Part shown: positions 54,009-60,843 of the stretch, in pieces
Layout: each line of letters starts with the position of its first letter
Position numbering within the stretch: position 1 is the first letter of the stretch
Origin: Alloalcanivorax mobilis
Lineage (GTDB): Bacteria > Pseudomonadota > Gammaproteobacteria > Pseudomonadales > Alcanivoracaceae
Assembly (NCBI RefSeq): GCF_002864685.1
Contig: NZ_NMQZ01000022.1
Location: 1-64,000 of the forward strand
Direction of reading: 5' to 3'
DNA: 64,000 bases
Notes under the pieces: generated by a model
Databases searched by the model: none
The model's input: only the letters and a program-made list of their open reading frames with translations
Told to the model about the DNA's origin: nothing
Position numbers and translations under genes: made by a program

Positions 54009-54633
54009 AAACCCAGCGCTCGACGCCCGGCACACGCTGGTGGTGGGCGCCACCGGCGCCGGTAAATCTCAGGCCATTAAAAACCTGATACCGCGACGGG
54101 GTGTGCGCGTGATCGCGTTCGATCCGGACGGCGATCACGGGTGCCATGAGTTCGCCAGCCTGCCGGCGTTTGCCCGGGAGCTGAAGAGGGCGGACCGGTC
54201 GGGGCGCAATTATCGGCTGGCCTACACCGGCGCCACCAGTCCAGACGATTTGCAGCGGTTTTGTTCCTGTGTGTGGGCAGTGCTGGACGGCAACCGCGAT
54301 ACGCATGTGATTTTGGAAGAGGCCGCGCAGTTCACAAGCGGCAGCGGTCCAGCCACCGATGCCCTGGCAAACCTCTACCTGCGGTCGCGCAAATACGGCG
54401 GCATCTTGTACGGGGTGGGGCAGCGGGCAGCGGAGATTCCCAGCACCATGCGCATGAACAGCGCCCACAAGTACATTGGCGTGCTCCAGGGTTCTTTGGA
54501 CGCAAAAGCGGCCATGGCGATGACCGATATACCGGTGGAAACCCTGCTGAAAACCCCGCCCAAGCAGTTGCGATTTTGGCGGAAGTCGGATGGCGAAGCA
54601 CCCGAATACCTGCAATTCAAATATCTCGGCTGA
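53995..54633 (+). CDS. Genome-packaging ATPase (P9-type, FtsK/HerA superfamily)
   Basis: 212 residues. Walker A is VVGATGAGKSQAI (residues 16-28), Walker B is HVILEEAAQF (E108/E109), and a downstream GVGQRAAEIPSTMRMNSAHK carries sensor/arginine-finger-like residues. Small size and the THxxxEE pattern fit the A32-like packaging ATPases of double-jelly-roll viruses (PRD1 and PM2 P9). Filamentous Zot proteins are the main alternative, but those carry a C-terminal membrane helix, absent here. GGAGG precedes ATG 53995. Confidence 0.82.
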   Translation: MAVNKNPALDARHTLVVGATGAGKSQAIKNLIPRRGVRVIAFDPDGDHGCHEFASLPAFARELKRADRSGRNYRLAYTGATSPDDLQRFCSCVWAVLDGNRDTHVILEEAAQFTSGSGPATDALANLYLRSRKYGGILYGVGQRAAEIPSTMRMNSAHKYIGVLQGSLDAKAAMAMTDIPVETLLKTPPKQLRFWRKSDGEAPEYLQFKYLG

Positions 54634-54660
54634 ATTAAATTAAACCTAAAAAACAGGTGA

Positions 54661-54685
54661 ACGGCGCTGCGGCGCCGTTTTTTTT
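54661..54685 (+). terminator. Rho-independent terminator between replication and virion genes
   Basis: ACGGCGC (54661-54667), loop TGCG, GCGCCGT (54672-54678), then an uninterrupted run of eight T (54678-54685). It is the strongest terminator in the window and splits the phage operon. Confidence 0.9.
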
Positions 54686-54834
54686 GTTGACCGGAAACCT
54701 GAACGCCATGGTTCGCTGCGTCCTGCACCCGCCGGCGATTCGCACCCGCCGGCACCAGGACAGGGATGGAGAGGCACAGGGATGTGCGCCTTTTTCACCC
54801 GGTGGTTTGCTAAACAACCGTGGGAACACTACCG
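54686..54834. promoter_or_regulatory. Probable late promoter region
   Basis: About 150 bp between the terminator and the first virion ORF. No strong consensus -35/-10 pair is seen; TTGACC lies at 54686-54691 without a matching -10. That fits a promoter needing a phage activator. An open frame crossing this region (54657-54902) reads through the terminator and is rejected. Confidence 0.4.
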
Positions 54835-54930
54835 ATGAACAAGTCACGTTTGATTACCGTCGCGATGGCCGTTGCTGTTATCGCCGTGCTGAACCGCACT
54901 AGCCAGGGTAAAACCCTGCTGAACGGCTAA
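54835..54930 (+). CDS. Tiny membrane protein (virion-type)
   Basis: 31 residues, one hydrophobic helix (LITVAMAVAVIAVL) then TSQGKTLLNG. Its TAA overlaps the next ATG (TAATG). PM2-type virions carry many such peptides in the inner membrane; assignment by analogy. Confidence 0.55.
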   Translation: MNKSRLITVAMAVAVIAVLNRTSQGKTLLNG

Positions 54931-55094
54931 TGGACGCGCTCAGCGATCCGGTCGGCTACGTCCGACAAAACACTGACCCGAAGATCGTGGTCAGTTCCGT
55001 GATAGCAGCCATCGCCGTGGGCGGTGTGCTGTTGTTAATGAGTAAATCCGGTGTTGGCCCGCTCCAAGCGGTGGCCCGCGCCGCCGGCAAATAG
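54930..55094 (+). CDS. Small membrane protein (virion-type)
   Basis: 54 residues with one transmembrane helix (VVSSVIAAIAVGGVLLLMS) and a basic tail (AVARAAGK). It lies immediately before the capsid gene, as small membrane proteins do in PM2-like genomes. Confidence 0.6.
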   Translation: MDALSDPVGYVRQNTDPKIVVSSVIAAIAVGGVLLLMSKSGVGPLQAVARAAGK

Positions 55095-55106
55095 CAGGGA
55101 CGCAAA

Positions 55107-55955
55107 ATGCCTCTCGCAATCGAGCGTAACGAAATTGAATTGACCACTCCGAACGGGGTGAGCAAGGGCGGTGTGGCCACGTTCCAGTTGCCGCGCGGCC
55201 TGCGGTTCCATCATCTGCGGATCGAGTACACCGGCGTGCTCGCCGACTACCCGGAAATCCGCGTAAAGGCGAACACCGAGACGGTCCGCCGCTACTCGTT
55301 TACCGAACAGGACATGATGAATCAGGCCGACAAATTGCCGGCTGCCGGTGACCTCGGTTACCTGCTGGTTCCGTTCGATAAAATCCACGGTCGCATCCGC
55401 GAATCCGAGGAAGAAACCGCGCTCAACGTGGGCCGCCCTGCTGGCGCCGATCCGCAACCCGGCGAGATCACTAACGCCGAGGTGCAGATTGAAATCAGCG
55501 GCGCCATGGCTGTGGACCCGCAACTGAAAATTTGGGCCACCGTGAGCAACGCGGTGCCCGGTGGCGCCGGCATTGTGCGCCACTTCGTGAAAACGTCTCG
55601 CAACGCCGGCGGCGCCGGTGAGCTGGACATCCAGGATTTGGATTACAACCGCCCCAACCGGGCGTTTATCCGCCGCATGTTCCTGGCCACCGATAAAATT
55701 TCCCGGATCAAAATCAAACGGGATGACCGGATCATTTTCGACCGCTCCCGGGCGATCAACAACGGCGTGATTCTGGAGGGTGGTTACCGCGTCCAGCCCG
55801 CCGGCTACACGCTGATCGACCGGTCTGAATACGGCTACGGCGGCCTGCGGATCAGCACTATCGGTGCACAGTCGTTCCGCCTCCAGCTCGAATTCACCGA
55901 GGCGGCGCCGTCGTTCGGGATCATCACCGAGTACATCGGCGCGCTGGTCGCGTAA
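55107..55955 (+). CDS. Candidate major capsid protein, double jelly-roll
   Basis: 282 residues, close to PM2 P2 (about 269). It is beta-rich with no signal or membrane helix, and starts MPLAIERNEIELTTPNGVS, a capsid-like opening. Two beta-sandwich halves can be imagined around a central linker near residues 105-120 (NVGRPAGADPQPGEI); conserved-looking strands include AEVQIEISGAMAVDPQLKIWA and SFRLQLEFTEAAP. The call rests on size, position after the ATPase and the tailless gene set; a structure prediction would decide it. Confidence 0.78.
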   Translation: MPLAIERNEIELTTPNGVSKGGVATFQLPRGLRFHHLRIEYTGVLADYPEIRVKANTETVRRYSFTEQDMMNQADKLPAAGDLGYLLVPFDKIHGRIRESEEETALNVGRPAGADPQPGEITNAEVQIEISGAMAVDPQLKIWATVSNAVPGGAGIVRHFVKTSRNAGGAGELDIQDLDYNRPNRAFIRRMFLATDKISRIKIKRDDRIIFDRSRAINNGVILEGGYRVQPAGYTLIDRSEYGYGGLRISTIGAQSFRLQLEFTEAAPSFGIITEYIGALVA

Positions 55956-55978
55956 ACGGGCCGGAGTAGGGGAACCGC

Positions 55979-56263
55979 ATGAGCATCTGGTCTCAGATCG
56001 GCGACACGTTCGGCGACGCCTGGGAGACGGTTAACACCGGCGCCCAGCAGTACGTGAAAAATGAGGTTGGCGATTGGGTTTCCGAGCAGCAGGGCCGCCC
56101 GGAAACCGTCAACCAGGAGGCGTCGCCGGCGCCCTATGCCGGTGACGCGGCAGTGGCCCAGCAACAGGCCGACGCGATCCGCGCCACGCTCCAACAGTGG
56201 AAAACCCCGGCCATGCTGGTCCTGGGTGGTCTCGCCGTCTACCTGATTGCGAGCCGCATCTGA
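55979..56263 (+). CDS. Virion membrane-protein candidate
   Basis: 94 residues. A soluble Gln/Glu-rich N-terminal part is followed by a C-terminal helix (PAMLVLGGLAVYLIASRI). AGGGGA precedes the ATG and the stop overlaps the next start (TGATG). Confidence 0.65.
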   Translation: MSIWSQIGDTFGDAWETVNTGAQQYVKNEVGDWVSEQQGRPETVNQEASPAPYAGDAAVAQQQADAIRATLQQWKTPAMLVLGGLAVYLIASRI

Positions 56264-56514
56264 TGGTGGGCATCGGCGGACTACTCGGCGGGATGGGCGG
56301 CCAGGGCTCGTCATTCGGCAACGCCGGCCCGAGCTCCGTGGGCGACACCTTCACCGGTGCCGTGGACATGGGCGGGCCGGTCGTGAACTTCGCGGGCGCC
56401 GGCGGAACGGCAACGTCATCAACCGGCGGCCTGCCGGCGCTCTCACCCAACACCATGATGCTGGCCGGCGCTGCGGCGCTGGTGCTGCTGCTGGTGTGGA
56501 AGCGCAAAAAGTAA
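56263..56514 (+). CDS. Glycine-rich virion membrane-protein candidate
   Basis: 83 residues. A Gly/Ser-rich N-terminal half (GIGGLLGGMGGQGSSFGNAG) and a C-terminal helix with a basic stop-transfer (MMLAGAAALVLLLVWKRKK). Coupled to the preceding gene. Unknown role. Confidence 0.65.
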   Translation: MVGIGGLLGGMGGQGSSFGNAGPSSVGDTFTGAVDMGGPVVNFAGAGGTATSSTGGLPALSPNTMMLAGAAALVLLLVWKRKK

Positions 56515-56972
56515 CGCGCTGGTGCCCGGCGGTTCATGCCGCTGTGGTGGCCAGCACAGGAACAGAGGCCGCCGTCGAGCTGCGAGACATGTGGCAACGG
56601 CGCGAGGTCGCCGCGTTCACCGCCGCCGGCAGTGTAGTGGTGATCGAGATATGGCGGGATGCCGATGGCCTGGTCGGGGCGTTCCAGGCCTGCCAGGGGC
56701 CGGGCGCCTACGCGATCACCCGGGCGGTGATCGAACAGGCCGCCGGCGCCGGGGTTCAGCGGTTTCAGTGTGAGGCGGACACCGCCGCCCATGCGCGCCT
56801 CTACGGTCGCTGGGGGCGCTGGCTACAAAACGCGGGAGTGATAACAGAGTGGCGAGTAGCAGCAGTTCCAAACAATCGACCAGCGTCACCAATGTCCGCG
56901 AGGACAACATTTTCTCCAACTCGGGCGTATCGGGTGACGTTCTCAATATCGGCAAAGCGGGCGGCGACGTAA
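56496..56972 (+). CDS. Possible GNAT-like protein overlapping its neighbours
   Basis: The frame from GTG 56496 encodes 158 residues with an acetyltransferase-like look (EIWRDADGLVGAFQACQGPGAYAITRAVIEQAAGAGVQRFQCEAD, then HARLYGRWGRWLQNAGV). GTG 56544 is an alternative start. It overlaps the next gene by 124 bp, where its last 40 residues may be unimportant. Codon composition in the middle looks coding. GNAT membership is tentative. Confidence 0.5.
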   Translation: MEAQKVTRWCPAVHAAVVASTGTEAAVELRDMWQRREVAAFTAAGSVVVIEIWRDADGLVGAFQACQGPGAYAITRAVIEQAAGAGVQRFQCEADTAAHARLYGRWGRWLQNAGVITEWRVAAVPNNRPASPMSARTTFSPTRAYRVTFSISAKRAAT

Positions 56973-57319
56973 CCGTCAACACCACCGATCACGGCGCCGT
57001 CGCGGCGGCCCTGGAGGCAAACCAGGGCATCGCGTCAACGGCGTTCGAGCAGGCCTTCGGCTTCGGCAACGCCGCGCTGGACGCGAACACCGACACCGTA
57101 GAAACCGCTCTCAACGCGAACCGCGACGTGATATCCGATGCGTTTTCATCGATGGAGTGGCGCGACCAGCAACAGAGCCAGCAGATCAGCCGGGCGTTCG
57201 ATTTCGCCCAAAGCGCCGCCACCAGTGACAGCGCTGAAACCATGCAATCCGCATTCAAATACACCGCGTTGGCCGTGGCTGCTGCCGCCGGCGCCTACCT
57301 GATTAGCCGGAGCGCCTGA
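56849..57319 (+). CDS. Virion protein candidate with helical repeats and C-terminal membrane helix
   Basis: 156 residues starting at GTG 56849. A Ser-rich start is followed by a Gly/Asp-rich beta-like stretch (SGDVLNIGKAGGDVTVNT), then a long Ala-rich amphipathic helical part and a C-terminal helix (ALAVAAAAGAYLISRSA). It may bridge the membrane and the capsid or spike; unproved. Confidence 0.68.
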   Translation: MASSSSSKQSTSVTNVREDNIFSNSGVSGDVLNIGKAGGDVTVNTTDHGAVAAALEANQGIASTAFEQAFGFGNAALDANTDTVETALNANRDVISDAFSSMEWRDQQQSQQISRAFDFAQSAATSDSAETMQSAFKYTALAVAAAAGAYLISRSA

Positions 57320-57320
57320 T

Positions 57321-58721
57321 ATGGACCACCGTCGCACGCTCGCCCCCGGTGAGCTGATCCAGATCAAAACCGCCGGCGATTACATCTACTGCAAATGGTC
57401 AGACCGCCCCGTGCGCGTGCTGATCGAGGGCGAACCGGTCGAAATGATGACCGGCGACCTCTGGCGCCCCGCCGGCGGGTTTAATGGTTTCGAGGTGGAG
57501 AACCGGGGTAACGAAAACCCGGTGGCGGTGATCTTCACTGTCGGGCGGGGCAGCTACAACCGCCAGACCATCCAGGGCGAGGTCACCGTAAACCCCGGTA
57601 TCCGGGGCCGTGACGGTCAGTTTGTCGATGACACCCGTTCAACCGTGGCGCTGCGGGTCGCACTCGGAAACATCACGCCGGTTTCGTACAACGCCGGGCA
57701 GCAAATGGCAGTGATCGGCACCGGGCTGCCGACGCCGGCAAACGGGCGGCCGATCCCGCTGGATGACGGGCGTATTGTCGTTGGTAACTACTCGGCACCC
57801 TGGCGCGTCTATGATCCAGAGGGCGGCTATTCCGAGCTGGCCGGGTTCGATAACGACGCGGGCGACGCCATGGGGGTTCAGGTGGGCCGAGAGCTATGGA
57901 TCGCGGTGCGTGAGACGCTGCCAACAAAACATGTGGCGATCTGGTGCTACGACGCGGCGGCGCTTTCGTTTCGGCGTAAGTTCCCCACTGGGCTCACAGG
58001 TGGGTATCTGTATTTGCGGGCTATGACGGTGGGCGATGGCCGAATCTACGTAAAAACCGAAGGCGCCAGTGGCCAGTCCGATACTGTCGTGATGATGGAT
58101 ATGAGCGGCACGGTGCTGCGGCAGGTTTCAGTCGATCACTCAACAAAGTCGCTCGTTGTCTACGGCGGACTGTTGTACATGGTCGGTGTCGGGGGATTCG
58201 ACAACGCCGCCGTTATTTTGGACGCCGTCACCCTGGAGACGGTACCGGAGAGCGAGGGCAAGTTGCCGGCAATGGACGGCGCGGGAACGCTATCCGGAGT
58301 GGCGCTGGATCACCGTGGTGATCTGATTAGGATCGGGAGCACCGGGGTGCTGTCGCGCTGTTCTGCTACCGATCAGACGTTGACGGTTTCCGGGAGCGTA
58401 TCGAGCTGCGCCGGTGCCGGCATGCTGCGCCGTGATCGTGTTGTATCGCGTGCGCTGGTGGCGGCGGAGCGTCAGCCTAACGGATCGGTGATGCTCTCCG
58501 GAGAGCTGCTGCGCGCCGCGCTGGAAATTTACACGGGGCGATTCATGCCGGCAGATTATCTTGATTATGTCTACGCCGTGGTGGCCGACAACCTGAACGG
58601 AATCAGTCCCCGCGTGATCGATGCGGGCGGGCAATCGTTCGCCGCTGCCGGGCTCGTTGATGACGCCTACGGGACATTCCCTCAAACCCTGAAAATAACG
58701 CTCCGGGAGGGGCTGCTCTGA
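57321..58721 (+). CDS. Spike / receptor-binding protein candidate
   Basis: 466 residues, beta-rich, the largest virion-side protein. The N-terminal about 95 residues (LIQIKTAGDYIYCKWSDRPVRVLIEG) look like a vertex-attachment domain; residues 120-330 carry propeller-like repeats (DDGRIVVGNYSAPWRVYDPEGG, VGDGRIYVKTEG, YGGLLYMVGVGG). PM2's P1 spike has a similar place and size class. It starts 2 bp after the previous stop and overlaps the next gene by one base. Confidence 0.62.
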   Translation: MDHRRTLAPGELIQIKTAGDYIYCKWSDRPVRVLIEGEPVEMMTGDLWRPAGGFNGFEVENRGNENPVAVIFTVGRGSYNRQTIQGEVTVNPGIRGRDGQFVDDTRSTVALRVALGNITPVSYNAGQQMAVIGTGLPTPANGRPIPLDDGRIVVGNYSAPWRVYDPEGGYSELAGFDNDAGDAMGVQVGRELWIAVRETLPTKHVAIWCYDAAALSFRRKFPTGLTGGYLYLRAMTVGDGRIYVKTEGASGQSDTVVMMDMSGTVLRQVSVDHSTKSLVVYGGLLYMVGVGGFDNAAVILDAVTLETVPESEGKLPAMDGAGTLSGVALDHRGDLIRIGSTGVLSRCSATDQTLTVSGSVSSCAGAGMLRRDRVVSRALVAAERQPNGSVMLSGELLRAALEIYTGRFMPADYLDYVYAVVADNLNGISPRVIDAGGQSFAAAGLVDDAYGTFPQTLKITLREGLL

Positions 58722-59134
58722 TGGAATTCGCAAATAAAACTCAGATTCAATTTGAGCCCGGCGCGCCAGCGTTTGGTCTCACTGCGGCGGGCGAAGCCTA
58801 CGACACTCCAGAGTGGTTCCGGGATCGCCTGGGCGACCTGTCGCGGCTCCAGTACATCGCCGCTGAGTGGGCGGTGGAGCTGACGGCCAGCGAGGTCAGC
58901 GCCGGCGTCGTAACCGTCGAGCTGCTCGCGGGCAGCACCGTGGTAGACAGCATTGAGGTGGGTTTCTCTGCTGGCGCGACTACTGGTGTGTTGCGGGAGG
59001 TCGATCTGTTCGGCGTCGGCGGTGGCCAGCGTTTGCACGTTCGCGCAACGGTGACCACTGAGGGGGCCGGCACCGCCGCCGTGAAAACGTGGCTCTCAAT
59101 CGCTCAACCGCTCGTAGTGGGTAGCTGCGGGTAA
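58721..59134 (+). CDS. Beta-rich virion protein candidate
   Basis: 137 residues, predicted nearly all beta (VVTVELLAGSTVVDSIEVGF, RLHVRATVTTEGAG). It is coupled to the spike candidate (ATG overlapping its stop), so may be a spike accessory or minor capsid part. No family recognised. Confidence 0.6.
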   Translation: MEFANKTQIQFEPGAPAFGLTAAGEAYDTPEWFRDRLGDLSRLQYIAAEWAVELTASEVSAGVVTVELLAGSTVVDSIEVGFSAGATTGVLREVDLFGVGGGQRLHVRATVTTEGAGTAAVKTWLSIAQPLVVGSCG

Positions 59135-59751
59135 TGTGGCCGCTGGCTCTGATCGGAGTTGGTGCCGGCCTGTGGTGGGTCTGGCAACGGCAGGCCGGGC
59201 AGGGCGGTGGTACCACGCCGGCCCCTGGTGCATCCAGCAGCACAGGCACGGATACGGTGCTGGGCGGAATCATTGATGAACTGCTCAACACCGTCGCGAA
59301 CAACGGCGCTGGCGCGTCCACGGATGGACCGATGAATATGGACCCGAATCTGCCGAGAGGCATCCGCAACAACAACCCCGGCAACATCCGGCGATCCGCC
59401 GACGCATGGCAGGGGCTCAGTGACACGCAAACCGACACCGCATTTTTCCAGTTCAGGGCGCCGCTCTACGGCATCCGAGCCCTGGCAAAAATCCTGCGCA
59501 ACTATCGCGACCTGTACGGCCTGTACACCGTGCGCGGCATCATCAATCGGTGGGCGCCGCCGGTGGAGAACAACACCGGTGCCTACGTCAACGCCGTGGC
59601 CGGCGCCATGGGCGTGAGCGCGGACGTGCCGCTGCAATGGGACCTGGGCGAGCTGCGCGCTCTGGTCGGCGCGATCATCAAACACGAAAACGGTCAGCAA
59701 CCCTACACCGCGTCGCTGCTCGATCAGGCGATCCAGGCGGCGGGCTGGTAA
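59134..59751 (+). CDS. Virion-associated peptidoglycan hydrolase (transglycosylase-like, membrane-anchored)
   Basis: 205 residues. An N-terminal membrane anchor (WPLALIGVGAGLWWVW) and Gly/Ser linker precede a domain starting at residue 75 with RGIRNNNPGNIRRS, the hallmark of the phage structural/lytic domain found in many tailless-phage and prophage virion proteins. The domain continues to IIKHENGQQPY. It should open the cell wall during entry. Overlaps by one base on each side. Confidence 0.78.
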   Translation: MWPLALIGVGAGLWWVWQRQAGQGGGTTPAPGASSSTGTDTVLGGIIDELLNTVANNGAGASTDGPMNMDPNLPRGIRNNNPGNIRRSADAWQGLSDTQTDTAFFQFRAPLYGIRALAKILRNYRDLYGLYTVRGIINRWAPPVENNTGAYVNAVAGAMGVSADVPLQWDLGELRALVGAIIKHENGQQPYTASLLDQAIQAAGW

Positions 59752-60053
59752 TGGCGCTGGTCACCGACAAACAGGCCTGGGTGATCGGCGGCGCGCTGCT
59801 GGTCGGCGGGTATCTGGTGTACCGGGCGCGCAACATGCTGAACCCGGCGAACCCGGGCAACGTGGTGAACCAAACGGTGAACGGCGTAGGGCAGGCCGTC
59901 AGTGGTGACACGGATTGGACCCTGGGCGGGTGGCTGTATGAGGTCACGCATCCGGGCGAGGGGTACGGGTTGAACCCCGAAACGGCGCCGCTCTGGTGGC
60001 GCTTGCAAAACCCTGAACACTACTCACGCGACACAATCATGGATGGGCTCTAA
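59751..60053 (+). CDS. Virion membrane-protein candidate
   Basis: 100 residues. An N-terminal helix (AWVIGGALLVGGYLVYRARN) is followed by a soluble tail containing GNVVNQTVNGVGQAVSGDTDW. Starts as TAATG with the lytic gene. Confidence 0.65.
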   Translation: MALVTDKQAWVIGGALLVGGYLVYRARNMLNPANPGNVVNQTVNGVGQAVSGDTDWTLGGWLYEVTHPGEGYGLNPETAPLWWRLQNPEHYSRDTIMDGL

Positions 60054-60055
60054 CA

Positions 60056-60241
60056 ATGAAAAACTGGATTTCTAAACTGTTCGCCGGCGACTGGGGCAAG
60101 CTGTTGATCGCCGCCATCGTGGGCTCCGCGCTGACCGCCACCGGCCTGCCGCCGGCAGTGATTGGCACCATTGCCACCAGCGCCGGCAACGCCGTGGACA
60201 GCGCCGCCGATGGCCTGGGCCAGGGCGCCGAGTCCGAATAA
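60056..60241 (+). CDS. Small membrane protein
   Basis: 61 residues with one hydrophobic region (LLIAAIVGSALTATGLPPAVIGTIAT), Gly/Ala-rich, acidic tail. Could be a virion peptide or a holin; its place right after the lytic gene makes holin possible. Confidence 0.6.
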   Translation: MKNWISKLFAGDWGKLLIAAIVGSALTATGLPPAVIGTIATSAGNAVDSAADGLGQGAESE

Positions 60242-60414
60242 TGGACGTGGGCGCACTGTTGCAGGCAGTATTGGGCGGTGGCGCGGCTGCGCAAGTCGCC
60301 ACGGTCGCGATCCTCCTGAGCATCCGCAAGGAGAACAAGGAGGCCAACCGGCGTATTAGCCGGCTGGAGCGCGGCGTGTGGCCTGACGTGTTCGGTCGCG
60401 ACACTGACTGTTAG
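60241..60414 (+). CDS. Small membrane protein with charged tail
   Basis: 57 residues. Helix AAAQVATVAILLSI, then a highly charged segment (RKENKEANRRISRLERG), the layout of small holin- or spanin-like proteins. Starts TAATG with the previous gene. Its stop is inside a short hairpin (60403-60419). Confidence 0.55.
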   Translation: MDVGALLQAVLGGGAAAQVATVAILLSIRKENKEANRRISRLERGVWPDVFGRDTDC

Positions 60415-60469
60415 TCAGTTTCTCCATTTGTTTATTCGGATTTAACGCCCGCTCATAGCGGGCTTTTTT
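60403..60469 (+). terminator. Double terminator at the end of the virion operon
   Basis: First hairpin ACTGACT (60403-60409) / AGTCAGT (60413-60419). Second GCCCGC (60447-60452) / GCGGGC (60458-60463) followed by six T (60464-60469). The second overlaps the 3' end of the convergent minus-strand gene. Confidence 0.88.
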
Positions 60470-60843
60470 ATGTCCGGCGCCTGGGGTGCCAGGTGCAGCA
60501 CCGGAGCGGCGGGCCGGCGGCGCAGAGCGCGGTAGTCGGCGGCCATCTGAAACAACGCCCATGACGTGCGCAGTTGCTCCGGGGTCCAGGTTTCGTTCGT
60601 GTCCAGGTGGACCAGCATGCCGCGCCTGAGCCGGAAATGGTGCCACCGGTCATCCGGAATGATCCCCAGCGCGTGGAGCCTGAGCGCCGCCAGATCGGCA
60701 GGCGCTGGCCGGGCGCCGGCGGCCCAGCGCTGCGCGGTGCGCACGCTGCGGCCTGTGAATTTTGCGGCGTGCCAGGGTGACAGGTGCGCGGTTTCGCCGG
60801 TCCAGGGGCATTCAACGCGCACCGCTTGATATTGTTTACGCAT
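60442..60843 (-). CDS. Phage HTH-like protein, DUF3653-like
   Basis: 133 residues, basic. The segment LSPWHAAKFTGRSVRTAQRWAAGARPAP is a helix-turn-helix (residues about 21-48), then LRLHALGIIPDDRWHHFRLRRGML. DUF3653-type proteins occur in small prophages. Encoded convergently to the virion genes at the right end, next to attR, so perhaps a regulator of lysogeny or excision. Its last codons overlap the operon terminator. Confidence 0.7.
   Translation of the reverse strand: MRKQYQAVRVECPWTGETAHLSPWHAAKFTGRSVRTAQRWAAGARPAPADLAALRLHALGIIPDDRWHHFRLRRGMLVHLDTNETWTPEQLRTSWALFQMAADYRALRRRPAAPVLHLAPQAPDIKKPAMSGR

Noticed and set aside
54657-54902. 81-residue open frame across the terminator
   Set aside because: It reads through the eight-T terminator and into the small membrane gene in another frame, with Arg/Cys-rich, shadow-like composition.
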